The notes beneath the pieces were generated by a model. That model was not told the DNA's origin. It ran no database searches and saw only the letters and a program-made list of their open reading frames with translations. Made by a program: the position numbers and the translations under genes. From Fibrobacter sp. (GTDB lineage Bacteria; Fibrobacterota; Fibrobacteria; Fibrobacterales; Fibrobacteraceae), in NCBI GenBank assembly GCA_024399015.1, contig JAKSIC010000003.1, forward strand, positions 1 to 64,000: a stretch of 64,000 nucleotides of DNA, written 5' to 3'. Shown here piece by piece: positions 30,739 through 40,034 of this stretch (positions are counted from its first letter, which is position 1; each line of letters begins with the position of its first letter).

Positions 30739-32400
30739 TTACTTGTTGAAGGAGTCCTTCAAACCGACGGTGCGGTTGAACACCAAGTGACCCGGCTTGG
30801 AATCGTCGGAGTCCAGGCAGAAGTAACCAAGGCGCAGGAACTGGAAACGGTCTTCCATCTTGGCTTCAGCAAGGGCAGGTTCAACCTTAGCCTGCTTGAT
30901 GACCATGGATTCCGGATTCAGGTAGCTGTGCCAATCTTCGCCTTCGGGAACATTGGACGGATCTTCCAGAGTGAAGAGGTTGTCGATGAGACGAACTTCT
31001 GCATCCACAGCGTGAGCGGCACTTACCCAGTGGATGGTGCCCTTCACCTTACGACCATCAGGAGATTCACCACCCTTAGAAAGCGGATCGTATTCGCAGT
31101 GGATTACGGTCACCTTGCCGTCGGCATCCTTTTCAACACTCTTGCAGGTAACGAAGTAGGCTCCCTTCAGACGGACTTCGCCTTCCGGCTTCAGGCGGAA
31201 GTACTTCTTGGGAGGTTCTTCCATGAAGTCTTCGGCTTCGATGTACAGTTCCTTGGAGAACGGTACCATGCGGGTGCCAGCGTTAGGATCGTTGGGGTTG
31301 TTTTCAACTTCAACCATTTCCACCTTGCCGTCTTCCCAGTTGTCGATGACAACCTTCACCGGGTCGATCACAGCCATGACGCGCTTGGCGCTCTGGTTCA
31401 ATTCTTCACGGATGCAGAAGTAGAGCAGGTTTACGTCCACCATGGATTCCGCCTTGGACACGCCGATACGGCTGCAGAATTCGCGGATGGAGCTGGGAGT
31501 AAAGCCACGACGACGGAAGCCGCATACCGTGGGCATACGGGGGTCGTTCCAGCCAAGAACAGCCTTGGTTTCCACCAGTTCCAAGAGCTTACGCTTACTC
31601 ATCATGGTGTAGGTCAAGTTCAGGCGGGAGAATTCAATCTGCTGGGGGCGGTTTTCCAGGCCCAGTTCGATAAGGAACCAATCGTACAGCGGACGATGAG
31701 CTTCGAATTCCAAAGTACAGATGGAGTGGGTAATGCCTTCGATCCAGTCGCTGATGGGGTGAGCGAAGTCGTACATGGGGTAGATGCACCACTTGTCACC
31801 AGTGCGGTGGTGAGTGCAGTGCTTGGTACGGTAGATCACCGGGTCGCGCATGTTCATGTTGGGGCTAGAAAGGTCCACCTTTGCGCGGAGGCATTTTTCG
31901 CCATCGGCGTACTTGCCGTCACGCATTTCGCGGAACAGCTTCATATTTTCTTCAACGCTACGATCGCGGTACGGAGACGGCTTGGAGGGCTTACCGGCGT
32001 CGTTGCCGCGGTATTCCTGCATTTCGTCGCGGGTCAGGTCTTCAACGTAGGCCTTGCCCATCTCGATCATCTTTTCTGCGAAGGCATAAATCTGATCGTA
32101 GTAGTCAGAAGCAAAGAATTCTTCCTTCCACTGGAAGCCCAGCCACTTCACGTCTTCACGGATAGAATCAACGTATTCAACGTCTTCCTTGGTGGGGTTG
32201 GTGTCGTCGAAGCGGAGGTTGGTGAAACCGCCAAACTTCTGGGCGGTACCGAAGTTCAGGCAAATGGACTTGGCATGGCCGATGTGGATGTAGCCGTTAG
32301 GTTCCGGAGGGAAACGGGTCAGCACCTTGTTGCGCTTGCCGGTCTGCAAGTCGTTGACGATAATGTCTTGAATAAAATTGGAAGATTCAGGAATGTCCAT
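30739..32400 (-). CDS. glnS: Glutaminyl-tRNA synthetase
   Basis: Class I aminoacyl-tRNA synthetase charging tRNA-Gln. The 553 residues have family length. The HIGH motif (HIGHAKS, about 38-44) follows [11 protein letters not shown]; the KMSKS-equivalent MMSKRKL lies near 270; the C-terminal beta-barrel anticodon-binding domains follow. AAAGG stands 7 nt before the ATG. The presence of GlnRS means the cell can charge Gln directly; the matching tRNA-Gln is at 15821. Confidence 0.98.
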   Translation of the reverse strand: MDIPESSNFIQDIIVNDLQTGKRNKVLTRFPPEPNGYIHIGHAKSICLNFGTAQKFGGFTNLRFDDTNPTKEDVEYVDSIREDVKWLGFQWKEEFFASDYYDQIYAFAEKMIEMGKAYVEDLTRDEMQEYRGNDAGKPSKPSPYRDRSVEENMKLFREMRDGKYADGEKCLRAKVDLSSPNMNMRDPVIYRTKHCTHHRTGDKWCIYPMYDFAHPISDWIEGITHSICTLEFEAHRPLYDWFLIELGLENRPQQIEFSRLNLTYTMMSKRKLLELVETKAVLGWNDPRMPTVCGFRRRGFTPSSIREFCSRIGVSKAESMVDVNLLYFCIREELNQSAKRVMAVIDPVKVVIDNWEDGKVEMVEVENNPNDPNAGTRMVPFSKELYIEAEDFMEEPPKKYFRLKPEGEVRLKGAYFVTCKSVEKDADGKVTVIHCEYDPLSKGGESPDGRKVKGTIHWVSAAHAVDAEVRLIDNLFTLEDPSNVPEGEDWHSYLNPESMVIKQAKVEPALAEAKMEDRFQFLRLGYFCLDSDDSKPGHLVFNRTVGLKDSFNK

Positions 32401-32447
32401 AGTTTAACCTTTTAGGTTTTTGCCATAATATTTACATAAAAAATGTA

Positions 32448-32488
32448 GCAATAAGAAAAAATGTCGTCGGCCTTAGCCCACGACATTT
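32448..32488 (-). terminator. Terminator of cysK
   Basis: On the minus strand AAATGTCGT (32488-32480) pairs with ACGACATTT (32467-32459), with an inner GGC/GCC pair, and is followed by TTTTTCTTATT. It lies 27 bp beyond the cysK stop. Confidence 0.85.
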
Positions 32489-32514
32489 CATTATTCATCG
32501 TTCATTTTTCACTG

Positions 32515-33435
32515 TTACTCGTTCCACAACCAGGTGCTGAGGTAACGTTCGCCAGTGTCGGGAAGGAGGGCTACAATGCGTTTGCCCTTGAATTCGGGGC
32601 GCTTTGCCACGGTTAGTGCACATTCCAATGCAGCACCGGAAGAAATGCCCACAAAAATACCTTCTTCTGCAGCAGCGGCACGAGCGGCAGTTCCAGCCTT
32701 TTCGGTACTGGTCAGGTAGACTTCGTCAATGACCTTAGGATCATAAATCTTCGGGACAAAGTTTGCACCAATACCCTGAATTTTATGGGGGCCAGAAACA
32801 CCCTTGGAAATCATGGGGGAATCATCCGGTTCAATGGCGATTACATACAAATTAGGATTCTTTTCCTTCAAGTATTTTGCAGTTCCGCTAACGGTTCCGC
32901 CTGTGCCTGCAGTAGCAATGAAAACATCCACCTTACCATCGGTATCACGCCAGATTTCGGGGCCAGTGGTCTTGTAGTGAGCGACCGGATTTGCCGGATT
33001 TTCAAACTGTTGGGGAATGAAGCTGCCCGGATTTGCAGCGGCGATTTCATTGGCCTTTTCAATGCAGCCGGCCATGCCCTTGGCACCTTCGGTAAGCACA
33101 ACTTCTGCGCCCAAGGATTTCAAAAGCATACGGCGTTCCACACTCATGGAATCCGGCATGGTAAGCACAACCTTGTAACCCTTGACAGCACCAACATAGG
33201 CAAGACCAACGCCAGTGTTTCCGCTGGTGGGTTCAATAATCAATGCGCCGGGCTTCAGCTTGCCTTCCTTCTCGGCGGTTTCAATCATCTCGAGGGCTAC
33301 GCGATCCTTGGCGCTACCCAGCGGATTGAACATTTCCAATTTGACATAAACTTCAGCATCACTCTTGTTCATCTTATTGATGCGAACAAGAGGGGTATTT
33401 CCAATAGTTTCAAGAATGTTATTATAAATCGGCAT
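32515..33435 (-). CDS. cysK: Cysteine synthase (O-acetylserine sulfhydrylase)
   Basis: PLP enzyme forming cysteine from O-acetylserine and sulfide. The 306 residues include the PLP lysine in NPLGSAKDRVA (Lys 43), the substrate loop TSGNTG, the phosphate cup GTGGT (near 177) and the C-terminal PDTGERYLST. Length and motifs suit CysK. AAAGGA precedes the ATG. Single gene with its own terminator. Confidence 0.95.
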   Translation of the reverse strand: MPIYNNILETIGNTPLVRINKMNKSDAEVYVKLEMFNPLGSAKDRVALEMIETAEKEGKLKPGALIIEPTSGNTGVGLAYVGAVKGYKVVLTMPDSMSVERRMLLKSLGAEVVLTEGAKGMAGCIEKANEIAAANPGSFIPQQFENPANPVAHYKTTGPEIWRDTDGKVDVFIATAGTGGTVSGTAKYLKEKNPNLYVIAIEPDDSPMISKGVSGPHKIQGIGANFVPKIYDPKVIDEVYLTSTEKAGTAARAAAAEEGIFVGISSGAALECALTVAKRPEFKGKRIVALLPDTGERYLSTWLWNE

Positions 33436-33513
33436 AAAAAGTCCTTTGATAGAGGAAATAATAACAATAAATAAGCTACATTACATGGATATAAGCTAGG
33501 AAGGGATTATTCC

Positions 33514-35250
33514 ATGGAAAGTGCAAGAAAAACAATTAACCAGTTTCTAAAGAATAGCTACACAGAAAAGGAATTGAAATCCGAACTTTTCAAGGCCGGT
33601 GTTGCAGCTATGGAAGAAGGCTGGACCTTCATGGACGCAAGTTTCCAACTTGGAGGCAAAGCTAAAGACGAAGGTATGGATCCAGACGAAGTCGAACAGA
33701 CACTTCGTCGTGCTTTCGCTGCAGAAAAACGTTCCGAAAGACCCGAACCAGCACCTTCCGCAGCGCCCGCACAGCAACCTGCAGCCCAGCAGCAGGCAGA
33801 CGCCCCGACTATTGCCATGCCGGTCATTTCCCCGCTTTCTGCCGGAATGATTTCCATGGAACAAATGCTGGCCCTGGGTTTGGACACCCAGTCCCTGGAA
33901 TTGTTGCAAAACTTCAAGATTGACCCGGAAGCACTTTCCATTCCTTGGCCTGCAGCTGACTGGCGTAAGGACTTGGCAAAGCTCCTGGAAGCCACCTTTG
34001 AACCCGATGAAACCATCGAATTCAAGGTATCAAACACCCCCACTAGCACAGAAGAACTTGTTTCCAACATCGTCGGACAGGATGACTCTATCAAGAAGAT
34101 CATGAAGAGTCTGGACAGTCCCGAAGGCGCCCTTCTCTGCATCAACGCAACCAAGGGTGGCGAAGAAGCGACCGACGAAAGCTGGCATTACCGTTACGTC
34201 GTTATCGACAATCCCAAGATGTCCTTGGCCAAGCAGTTGGCTTACTACAAGGCTTTGAACCTTCCCTGCGCAGCCTTGGTGAACACCGGTGCAAACTCCG
34301 TGCAGGCTTGGGTCAAGATTCTCGCCAGCGACGAAGAAGAATATAACGAACGCGTAGACTTCCTTTTCAAGACTTTGGACTCTCAGGGCTTTAAGGTAGA
34401 CTCCTCCAACCGCAATCCGCACATGATGGTCCGTATGCCGGGTGTGCTCCGTGGCGGTAAGCAGCAGTACCTCATTGGCCTTGAACAGGGTGCAAAGAAC
34501 TTCAAGGAATGGCAGGAATGGGTTGAATACTCCCTGGATGGCAAGCCGTTGATCGAATTGGCTAGCGATACAGAAGAAGCCCCGAAGAAGGACCAGTCCA
34601 TCGTGGAAAACATGCTGCGTACAGGCGAATTCTTCCTGCTCACAGCACCCCCGAAGAGCGGTAAGTCCTTAGCACTCATGGACTTGGGTCTTTCCATCTG
34701 CTATGGTGAAGACTGGTTCGGCAACGCAACCACATCCAACGACGTTCTGTTCATCAACTTCGAACTTACAAAGTCCGTGTTCTTGAACCGTCTCTACATG
34801 TTGGGCGCAAAGAGAGATCTTAACGCAAGTACTCCGAAGTTCGGTTTCTTGAACCTTCGCGGTACCGCACTCTCCCCCATCGAAACAGCCCAGCTCATCG
34901 CAAAGAGAATTCAGGGTGCCAAGCGCTTGGAAAATCATGACTACCGCGTGGTGGTCATCGACCCGATTTCCGCAGTGCTCCACAACCCCAAGTCTACCCG
35001 ACTGAACGGCGCTCCTCACCAGATTTTGATGCAGATGATCGACACGATTATTGCACTTACCGGTTGTGCCGTGGTTTCTACCTGCAACCTGGACGAATAC
35101 CCGTATCTTGAAGCCCGCGCCGACAGCGTTATGAAGTTGACGCCGGTTGAAGGCAGCTTGAACCAGTACCAGATCAACGGTTCCTTCCGCGAATTCCCGA
35201 AGATGCTGGCCCGTGAATGTTCCTGGATCTATCCGAGATTCCTGGTCTAA
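33514..35250 (+). CDS. RepA-like AAA ATPase with a primase-like central domain
   Basis: 578 residues. N-terminal helical domain (1-70), Pro/Ala/Gln linker (75-105), a central part (about 200-325) resembling archaeo-eukaryotic primase/PrimPol domains (HYRYVVIDNP, LVNTGANSVQAWV, RNPHMMVRMPGVLRGGKQQYL), then a RecA-fold AAA_25/RepA-like ATPase with Walker A APPKSGKS (378-385), FINFEL and Walker B VVVIDP (Asp 483). The ATPase motifs are intact. In the primase-like part the paired acidic residues and the motif-II His expected of active enzymes are not visible. AGGAAGGG precedes the ATG. It heads a seven-gene run ending in a two-component system. A chromosomal replication, repair or sensing role is possible; not a plasmid setting. 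Confidence 0.7.
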   Translation: MESARKTINQFLKNSYTEKELKSELFKAGVAAMEEGWTFMDASFQLGGKAKDEGMDPDEVEQTLRRAFAAEKRSERPEPAPSAAPAQQPAAQQQADAPTIAMPVISPLSAGMISMEQMLALGLDTQSLELLQNFKIDPEALSIPWPAADWRKDLAKLLEATFEPDETIEFKVSNTPTSTEELVSNIVGQDDSIKKIMKSLDSPEGALLCINATKGGEEATDESWHYRYVVIDNPKMSLAKQLAYYKALNLPCAALVNTGANSVQAWVKILASDEEEYNERVDFLFKTLDSQGFKVDSSNRNPHMMVRMPGVLRGGKQQYLIGLEQGAKNFKEWQEWVEYSLDGKPLIELASDTEEAPKKDQSIVENMLRTGEFFLLTAPPKSGKSLALMDLGLSICYGEDWFGNATTSNDVLFINFELTKSVFLNRLYMLGAKRDLNASTPKFGFLNLRGTALSPIETAQLIAKRIQGAKRLENHDYRVVVIDPISAVLHNPKSTRLNGAPHQILMQMIDTIIALTGCAVVSTCNLDEYPYLEARADSVMKLTPVEGSLNQYQINGSFREFPKMLARECSWIYPRFLV

Positions 35251-35279
35251 TCCCCTAGGCAAACAATTCAGTAGTTTAT

Positions 35280-36650
35280 ATGTACAAACAGCCTAAAAAG
35301 AATTTTTCTAGTCGCCCCGTCAAGTACGACCGACTGAACAGCAGCCGCGGCTCTCTCGGCCGTAATCTCAACCGCATCAACGAAGGCAAAGTCGTTGACA
35401 ATCAACGAGATAAAGAGGTTCAACCTAAGCCTACAGTCCGTGCTAAGTTGACATTTGAAGATCTCAAGCAGCAGCTTACCGCTTGGGCTTCCACCGAAAA
35501 AATCCCTGGAAAAATTCAGGCTTGGTACACCGCCGACACACAGGCAGAAAACGCAGACTGGCGCATTCTCAAGACCATCCAAGGCGAACACGAAAAGCTT
35601 TCCATTGAAGCTCCTAGCCACGAAATGGAAGCTCCGGAAATCGTCACCAAGATTTTTGAACAGCTGAAGAAAGACCACTTGCGCATTTTCAGCAAGGCCC
35701 TTCGTCAAATTTGGTTCCGTGCCGCAGGAAACGGAAGTTTCGCTCTCCTCGTTCAGGTAAATCTGAAGGGACGCAATTCAGCTCACGGCTACAAGACTTT
35801 CGTAGACTTCTTGGAACGTAATTGCCCCGAAGTCTGCAGCTGTCACCACATTCAGTGTTTGCCGGACTATCTATTCGACCCGGCAAGCACCCAGGCCATG
35901 AAGGTTGAAGCCAAGGCCGCATTCGGTAACGATTTCATCTCCATTGGCGACACCGGATCCTACATGCACGTTTTGGACTGGGCTCCACGAATTCGCGATG
36001 CCTGGTATGGACTCCCCCTCCGCATTGAAAACGCAATCCACCCCAATCCGGAAGACTGCTTCTTTGAATTCTATTCCGGCAGTGGTTTTGTAAGTTCCAT
36101 GCTGGCAAATCAATTCAAGCGCGTTGACGCAATGGATTGCCGCGAATTCGCAATGCTTTCCTCCAGAAAGAATGCACGCGGACTCATCAGCGAAAATATG
36201 CATTTCCATCGTGGCCACGTCGAAGCAGAATTCTTCCCGAAATTCTTTAACAAGAAGGAAAACGAAGGTCGTTGGACTTTCTATTTCAATCTGCCCAATG
36301 ACGAAACTCTCGCCCCCAGCGTAGAACAGGCTGCGGCTCAGGCCCGTCCGGAAAGAATCCTTCTCCAGACATCAAATCTGGAAGTTGCCGCCAAGGAAAT
36401 CAAGAGATTCCGTCGTGAAAGCTATATGCTTCGTAAGAGCATACCTCTCTATTTGGAACCGGGAAGCAACAAGTTCGATATGTTGTTCATCTTCGTACCC
36501 GACAGAGCCGGTATTTTGGGTCAAAATCCCGCTATGATGGCAAAATCCCGCAATGTTCAGCGCCCGCAGGAACGCGTATACCGTTCAAATCGCCAAGAAC
36601 AGCCCCATTTTGCTACAGAAGTGCCCACATTTAAGCAAAGAAAAGGTTAA
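35280..36650 (+). CDS. TrmA/RlmD-like methyltransferase homologue lacking the catalytic cysteine
   Basis: 456 residues. Basic, disordered N-terminus (1-50), then a body that follows the RNA m5U methyltransferase family: SAM motif EFYSGSGF (263-270), VDAMDCREFAMLSSRKNA (acidic loop and NAR, 282-300). The catalytic pair is altered: DPPR reads FNLPND (336-341), and the SCNP nucleophile segment reads QTSNLEVA with Ser 365 at the Cys position. Methyl transfer to uracil C5 by the usual covalent mechanism is therefore unlikely. SAM binding looks possible. Starts 29 bp after the RepA-like gene; next gene 31 bp on. Confidence 0.7.
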   Translation: MYKQPKKNFSSRPVKYDRLNSSRGSLGRNLNRINEGKVVDNQRDKEVQPKPTVRAKLTFEDLKQQLTAWASTEKIPGKIQAWYTADTQAENADWRILKTIQGEHEKLSIEAPSHEMEAPEIVTKIFEQLKKDHLRIFSKALRQIWFRAAGNGSFALLVQVNLKGRNSAHGYKTFVDFLERNCPEVCSCHHIQCLPDYLFDPASTQAMKVEAKAAFGNDFISIGDTGSYMHVLDWAPRIRDAWYGLPLRIENAIHPNPEDCFFEFYSGSGFVSSMLANQFKRVDAMDCREFAMLSSRKNARGLISENMHFHRGHVEAEFFPKFFNKKENEGRWTFYFNLPNDETLAPSVEQAAAQARPERILLQTSNLEVAAKEIKRFRRESYMLRKSIPLYLEPGSNKFDMLFIFVPDRAGILGQNPAMMAKSRNVQRPQERVYRSNRQEQPHFATEVPTFKQRKG

Positions 36651-36681
36651 ATTTTTTACGAATTAGCCTGTAAGGATTATT

Positions 36682-37851
36682 ATGCGTTTTTTCAAAAGTG
36701 CTTCCATCTGTCTCGGTTTGACAGCCTTGTTGGCTTCAGCCTATGTCGTTAAGCAGGGTGACACCCTTTGGGACTTGAGTGATGAATTCCTCAAGGATCC
36801 GTTTGCATGGCCAGACCTTTGGGAAAATAACCGCCATATTAAGGACCCGCACTGGATCTATCCGGGTGACTCCATCTATCTTGGCGATAGCATTAAGCAC
36901 GAAGCAGTTTTGCAGGTCGATCCATCCCGCAAGAAATATCCTTGCGACGCTGCTGTAGCAGATTCCAACCTTCCGAAGGGAATTACCGCAGCCGGTTGCG
37001 ATGACGATGGTCGTGACGACGAATTTGAATCTATGCTTGGTGGTTTGCGCAGCATGGATAAGAAGGACAAGAGGAAAAAGCGCGAAGACGACAAGTACAC
37101 TTACTCCCAGCGTCCTGCTCCGAAGATGTTCAATGGCTACTACCAGATTCTCGCTCCGATGATCTATACCATTGACTCCTTGAGAAACGACTCTAGCTTT
37201 ATTTCTATCCGCACTGGCGAAAAGAAACCGCCTATTATTCATATGCCTGAACACGAAGTTGTTGTCGGTCTCGGCAAAAAGACCCACACTAACCTCAAGA
37301 AGGGCGATTTGATTGAAATTTTTGACGCTCGAGCTATCGACGTTCCTGCAAACGGCAACAGAAGTGTAGATAACTACGCATTGCTCCGTCTTGCTGGTAT
37401 TGCCAAGATTACCGCCATCGGCGACACTCTTTCTCGAGCACAGATTGTCCAGAGCTTCCGTGAAATCAAGATTGCTCAGTCCAAGGCTCGCGTGAAGATG
37501 CCGCTGAACACCATGAACGTTTCTAGCTACACCCAGGAAAAGGCTGTCATGATGGATTCCCTTGCTATGATTCGCTACGCAATGGATCCTATGCTCATCA
37601 TCGGCTCTTATTCCTACGTCTTGATTGACAAGGGCGCTCAGCAGGGTTACAACACTGGCGACGCTATCGCTGTCTGGGAAGAAGACAAGTCCGATGCAAC
37701 CATTCCCCCGCACTTGCTGGGTCGTGGAATCATCACAAGAGCTACAGACAACGAAGCAGCAGTTCTTATTAGAGAAATCTATTCCAACAACCGTCGCATC
37801 GAAACTGGTCATCGAGTTTCTGTAACCCATCGTGCAACGATAGTCCAGTGA
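36682..37851 (+). CDS. Secreted LysM-domain protein
   Basis: 389 residues. Signal peptide (1-20, ending ASA) followed at once by a LysM domain (YVVKQGDTLWDLSDEFL to YPGDSIYL, about 21-70) that binds peptidoglycan. An acidic/basic linker (about 110-140) leads to a C-terminal region of about 240 residues with two beta-rich halves (HEVVVGLGKKTHTNLKKGD, and YVLIDKGAQQGYNTGDAIAVW), similar to domains trailing LysM in other envelope proteins. Part of the 33.5-43.3 kb run; the stop overlaps a tiny membrane gene. Confidence 0.85.
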   Translation: MRFFKSASICLGLTALLASAYVVKQGDTLWDLSDEFLKDPFAWPDLWENNRHIKDPHWIYPGDSIYLGDSIKHEAVLQVDPSRKKYPCDAAVADSNLPKGITAAGCDDDGRDDEFESMLGGLRSMDKKDKRKKREDDKYTYSQRPAPKMFNGYYQILAPMIYTIDSLRNDSSFISIRTGEKKPPIIHMPEHEVVVGLGKKTHTNLKKGDLIEIFDARAIDVPANGNRSVDNYALLRLAGIAKITAIGDTLSRAQIVQSFREIKIAQSKARVKMPLNTMNVSSYTQEKAVMMDSLAMIRYAMDPMLIIGSYSYVLIDKGAQQGYNTGDAIAVWEEDKSDATIPPHLLGRGIITRATDNEAAVLIREIYSNNRRIETGHRVSVTHRATIVQ

Positions 37852-37964
37852 TTAGACCTCTAGCGATAATTGCAGTTATGGCATTAGCTCTCTTGATGCT
37901 TTTAATGGCAGGAAATCTTGTCATTCTGCAGTTTCCACAGTTGTCCATACACATTCCGCTATAA
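37848..37964 (+). CDS. 38-residue single-span membrane peptide
   Basis: A GTG start overlaps the LysM gene stop (GTGA, 37848-37851) and the frame runs to TAA at 37962-37964, 10 bp before the histidine kinase ATG. The peptide is MIRPLAIIAVMALALL... with one hydrophobic helix (about 5-28) and a short tail ending IHIPL, so positive-inside topology puts the N-terminus in the cytoplasm. The 4-bp overlap and perfect fit of the gap support a real coupled gene. It could modulate the adjacent kinase; no homologue recognised. Confidence 0.55.
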   Translation: MIRPLAIIAVMALALLMLLMAGNLVILQFPQLSIHIPL

Positions 37965-37974
37965 AGGATAAGCC

Positions 37975-40032
37975 ATGCAGGTTTCACGCAACAATCTGCT
38001 GTTTATTCTTTTATTTGCGGGGGGCATTATTTTGCCTACCGCAATTTTGGCGTATTTGAGCTTTAGAAACATTCAAAACGAAGTCTATCTCGCACAAAAG
38101 AACTTTGACGAGAATAGAGCGTCATTCCAGTCTGAACTCGAAGACGCTGTTTCCAAGGAACAGAAAAAAATTTATCAGGAAACAAAAGGTGCATCCCTGT
38201 TTCTATACGAACAACCCCGCGGCCTGCTTGACTTCGGCAACGCCACCGAATTCAAATCCGTAGACGGTATCGAGGCAATATTCCTTTTCAATAACGGCAG
38301 TCTTGTCTACCCTGACATTTCCTCACGTAAATTTTCCAGCACCCAAGATTTTTCAACGACAATTCCTTCTGCTAGAGAAAAAGCGCTTTATCAAGAAGAG
38401 CTCGCCAACCCAAGCAACCGCGAAAAGATTTACCAAAGCCGAGTCGCAAGAACGGTTCACCCGTCCAGCATTTTCTTTGATTCCAAGGAAGACCAAGTTC
38501 AAAATCTTCTCGGAATGATTCGCTTCAATTATCAGAATAAAAAATATGACGCAGCTCTTGAATTGCTTGAAATCCTAGAAAAGCAACCTCATCAGCAAGG
38601 ATACCTTCACACAGATCTAACACGTTCTGCAAATCTTCTTCATTTTGAAATCCTGGTCGCCCAAAAAAAGCATCAGGAAGCTCAGGACTACTGCCTTCAA
38701 ATTCTGAATGAATTCTTGGAAGACAAAAGCATCAAGGATTTATCTTCTTCAAGATTTTTCTTTGAGTCTGCATTTACCCAGATCCTCTCTTTTGAAAAAT
38801 TACCACAGGATAGGCGCGAAGCTTTCTGGAATCTTCGCGAGAACTTCAACCGTCAGCTTGGATATATGGACATCCTGTTCAAGCACAAGGATCTATTTGT
38901 CGAAGCTCTAGAAGATGAAAATTCATCCAAAGATGGTATTCTTTATAAGCAAGAAGATGACATAACCATTCTCAAGATGTCCTACCCCTATTTGTCTGGT
39001 GACCAGATGGTGATTGCCAAGATTGACAACAAAGCCTATAGGGATCGACTTGTCAGTAAAATGAAAATGGTCGCTCAAAGTTGGAAGAACATTCCGTTCT
39101 CCGTGGTCGACCAAAATGACAACATTATTCTCGGAAGCATACCCGATAGTTCAATCATTGTAAGTCAGGGAATTTTGTCCGATGCCATGAATTGGGAATT
39201 CTCCTTGTACGAAAAGGACATGCAGGATATCAAAAAGGAATCCCGCCATCGTATGTTCCTGATGTACGGGTTGATGCTTTTTGCCCTTTTTGCAGTTATC
39301 TTCGGATCAGTTTTCATGCTTCGTTTCATTGCCCAGGAACGCAGACTTTTGTCTATGAAGACAAACTTCCTCTCTAGCGTTTCTCACGAGCTCAAAACAC
39401 CATTGACTTCAATCAAGATGTTCGCCGAAATGATGGCCCGAGGACGAGTACAAAAGGTTGAAAAAGTTCAGGAATATTCCGGACTAATCGGAAAAGAAGC
39501 TACTCGATTGGAAAATCTAATTGGTGCCATTTTGAACTACACCCGAATGGAAAACGGAACTAGTGCGTTCAAATGGGAGAAACTGGATTTCTCCGCTTGT
39601 GCACAAAAGGTTTTTGATGCAGTTGAAAATATCGGTATTGAAAAAGGACTTGAATTTAGAGCTCACTTTGAATCTTGTTCTTTTGTAATGGGTGATTACA
39701 CAGCCCTTTACAGTCTATGTCAGAACCTTATCGAAAATGCAATTAAATACACAAATGCACCTGGTGAAATCACAATTGATGTTCACATCGAGGACAATCA
39801 CGTTGTATTTTCCGTTATGGACACAGGTGTCGGCATTCCGCCTGCAGAACAAAAAAATATATTTAATGATTTCTATAGAGTCGGCGATGAAATGACCCGA
39901 AGCACCAAGGGATCTGGCCTTGGTCTGGCTATCGTGAAAAGAGTCGCCAAAACTCATAGAGCAACAATATCTTTGGTAAGTAGACCTGGCAAGGGTTCCA
40001 CCTTCACAGTGAAATTCAAAAAGGCAGAATAA
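37975..40032 (+). CDS. Membrane sensor histidine kinase
   Basis: 685 residues. First helix at about 8-29, a large extracytoplasmic region of some 395 residues with helical repeats (about 160-300, TPR-like), second helix at about 425-448, then HisKA with phospho-acceptor His 471 (SVSHELKTP) and HATPase_c with N-box NLIENAIKYT, G1 DTGVGIP and G2 GSGLGLAIV. No HAMP or PAS domain is evident. AAAGGA lies 7 nt before the ATG. Partner of the response regulator 2 bp downstream. The large sensor region suggests an envelope or protein ligand; neighbours LysM and PQQ-propeller fit an envelope-sensing role. Confidence 0.93.
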   Translation: MQVSRNNLLFILLFAGGIILPTAILAYLSFRNIQNEVYLAQKNFDENRASFQSELEDAVSKEQKKIYQETKGASLFLYEQPRGLLDFGNATEFKSVDGIEAIFLFNNGSLVYPDISSRKFSSTQDFSTTIPSAREKALYQEELANPSNREKIYQSRVARTVHPSSIFFDSKEDQVQNLLGMIRFNYQNKKYDAALELLEILEKQPHQQGYLHTDLTRSANLLHFEILVAQKKHQEAQDYCLQILNEFLEDKSIKDLSSSRFFFESAFTQILSFEKLPQDRREAFWNLRENFNRQLGYMDILFKHKDLFVEALEDENSSKDGILYKQEDDITILKMSYPYLSGDQMVIAKIDNKAYRDRLVSKMKMVAQSWKNIPFSVVDQNDNIILGSIPDSSIIVSQGILSDAMNWEFSLYEKDMQDIKKESRHRMFLMYGLMLFALFAVIFGSVFMLRFIAQERRLLSMKTNFLSSVSHELKTPLTSIKMFAEMMARGRVQKVEKVQEYSGLIGKEATRLENLIGAILNYTRMENGTSAFKWEKLDFSACAQKVFDAVENIGIEKGLEFRAHFESCSFVMGDYTALYSLCQNLIENAIKYTNAPGEITIDVHIEDNHVVFSVMDTGVGIPPAEQKNIFNDFYRVGDEMTRSTKGSGLGLAIVKRVAKTHRATISLVSRPGKGSTFTVKFKKAE

Positions 40033-40034
40033 GT

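Noticed and set aside
30700-32415. 571-codon plus-strand frame opposite glnS.
   Set aside because: glnS is unmistakable on the minus strand; codon bias of that gene leaves the opposite frame free of stops.
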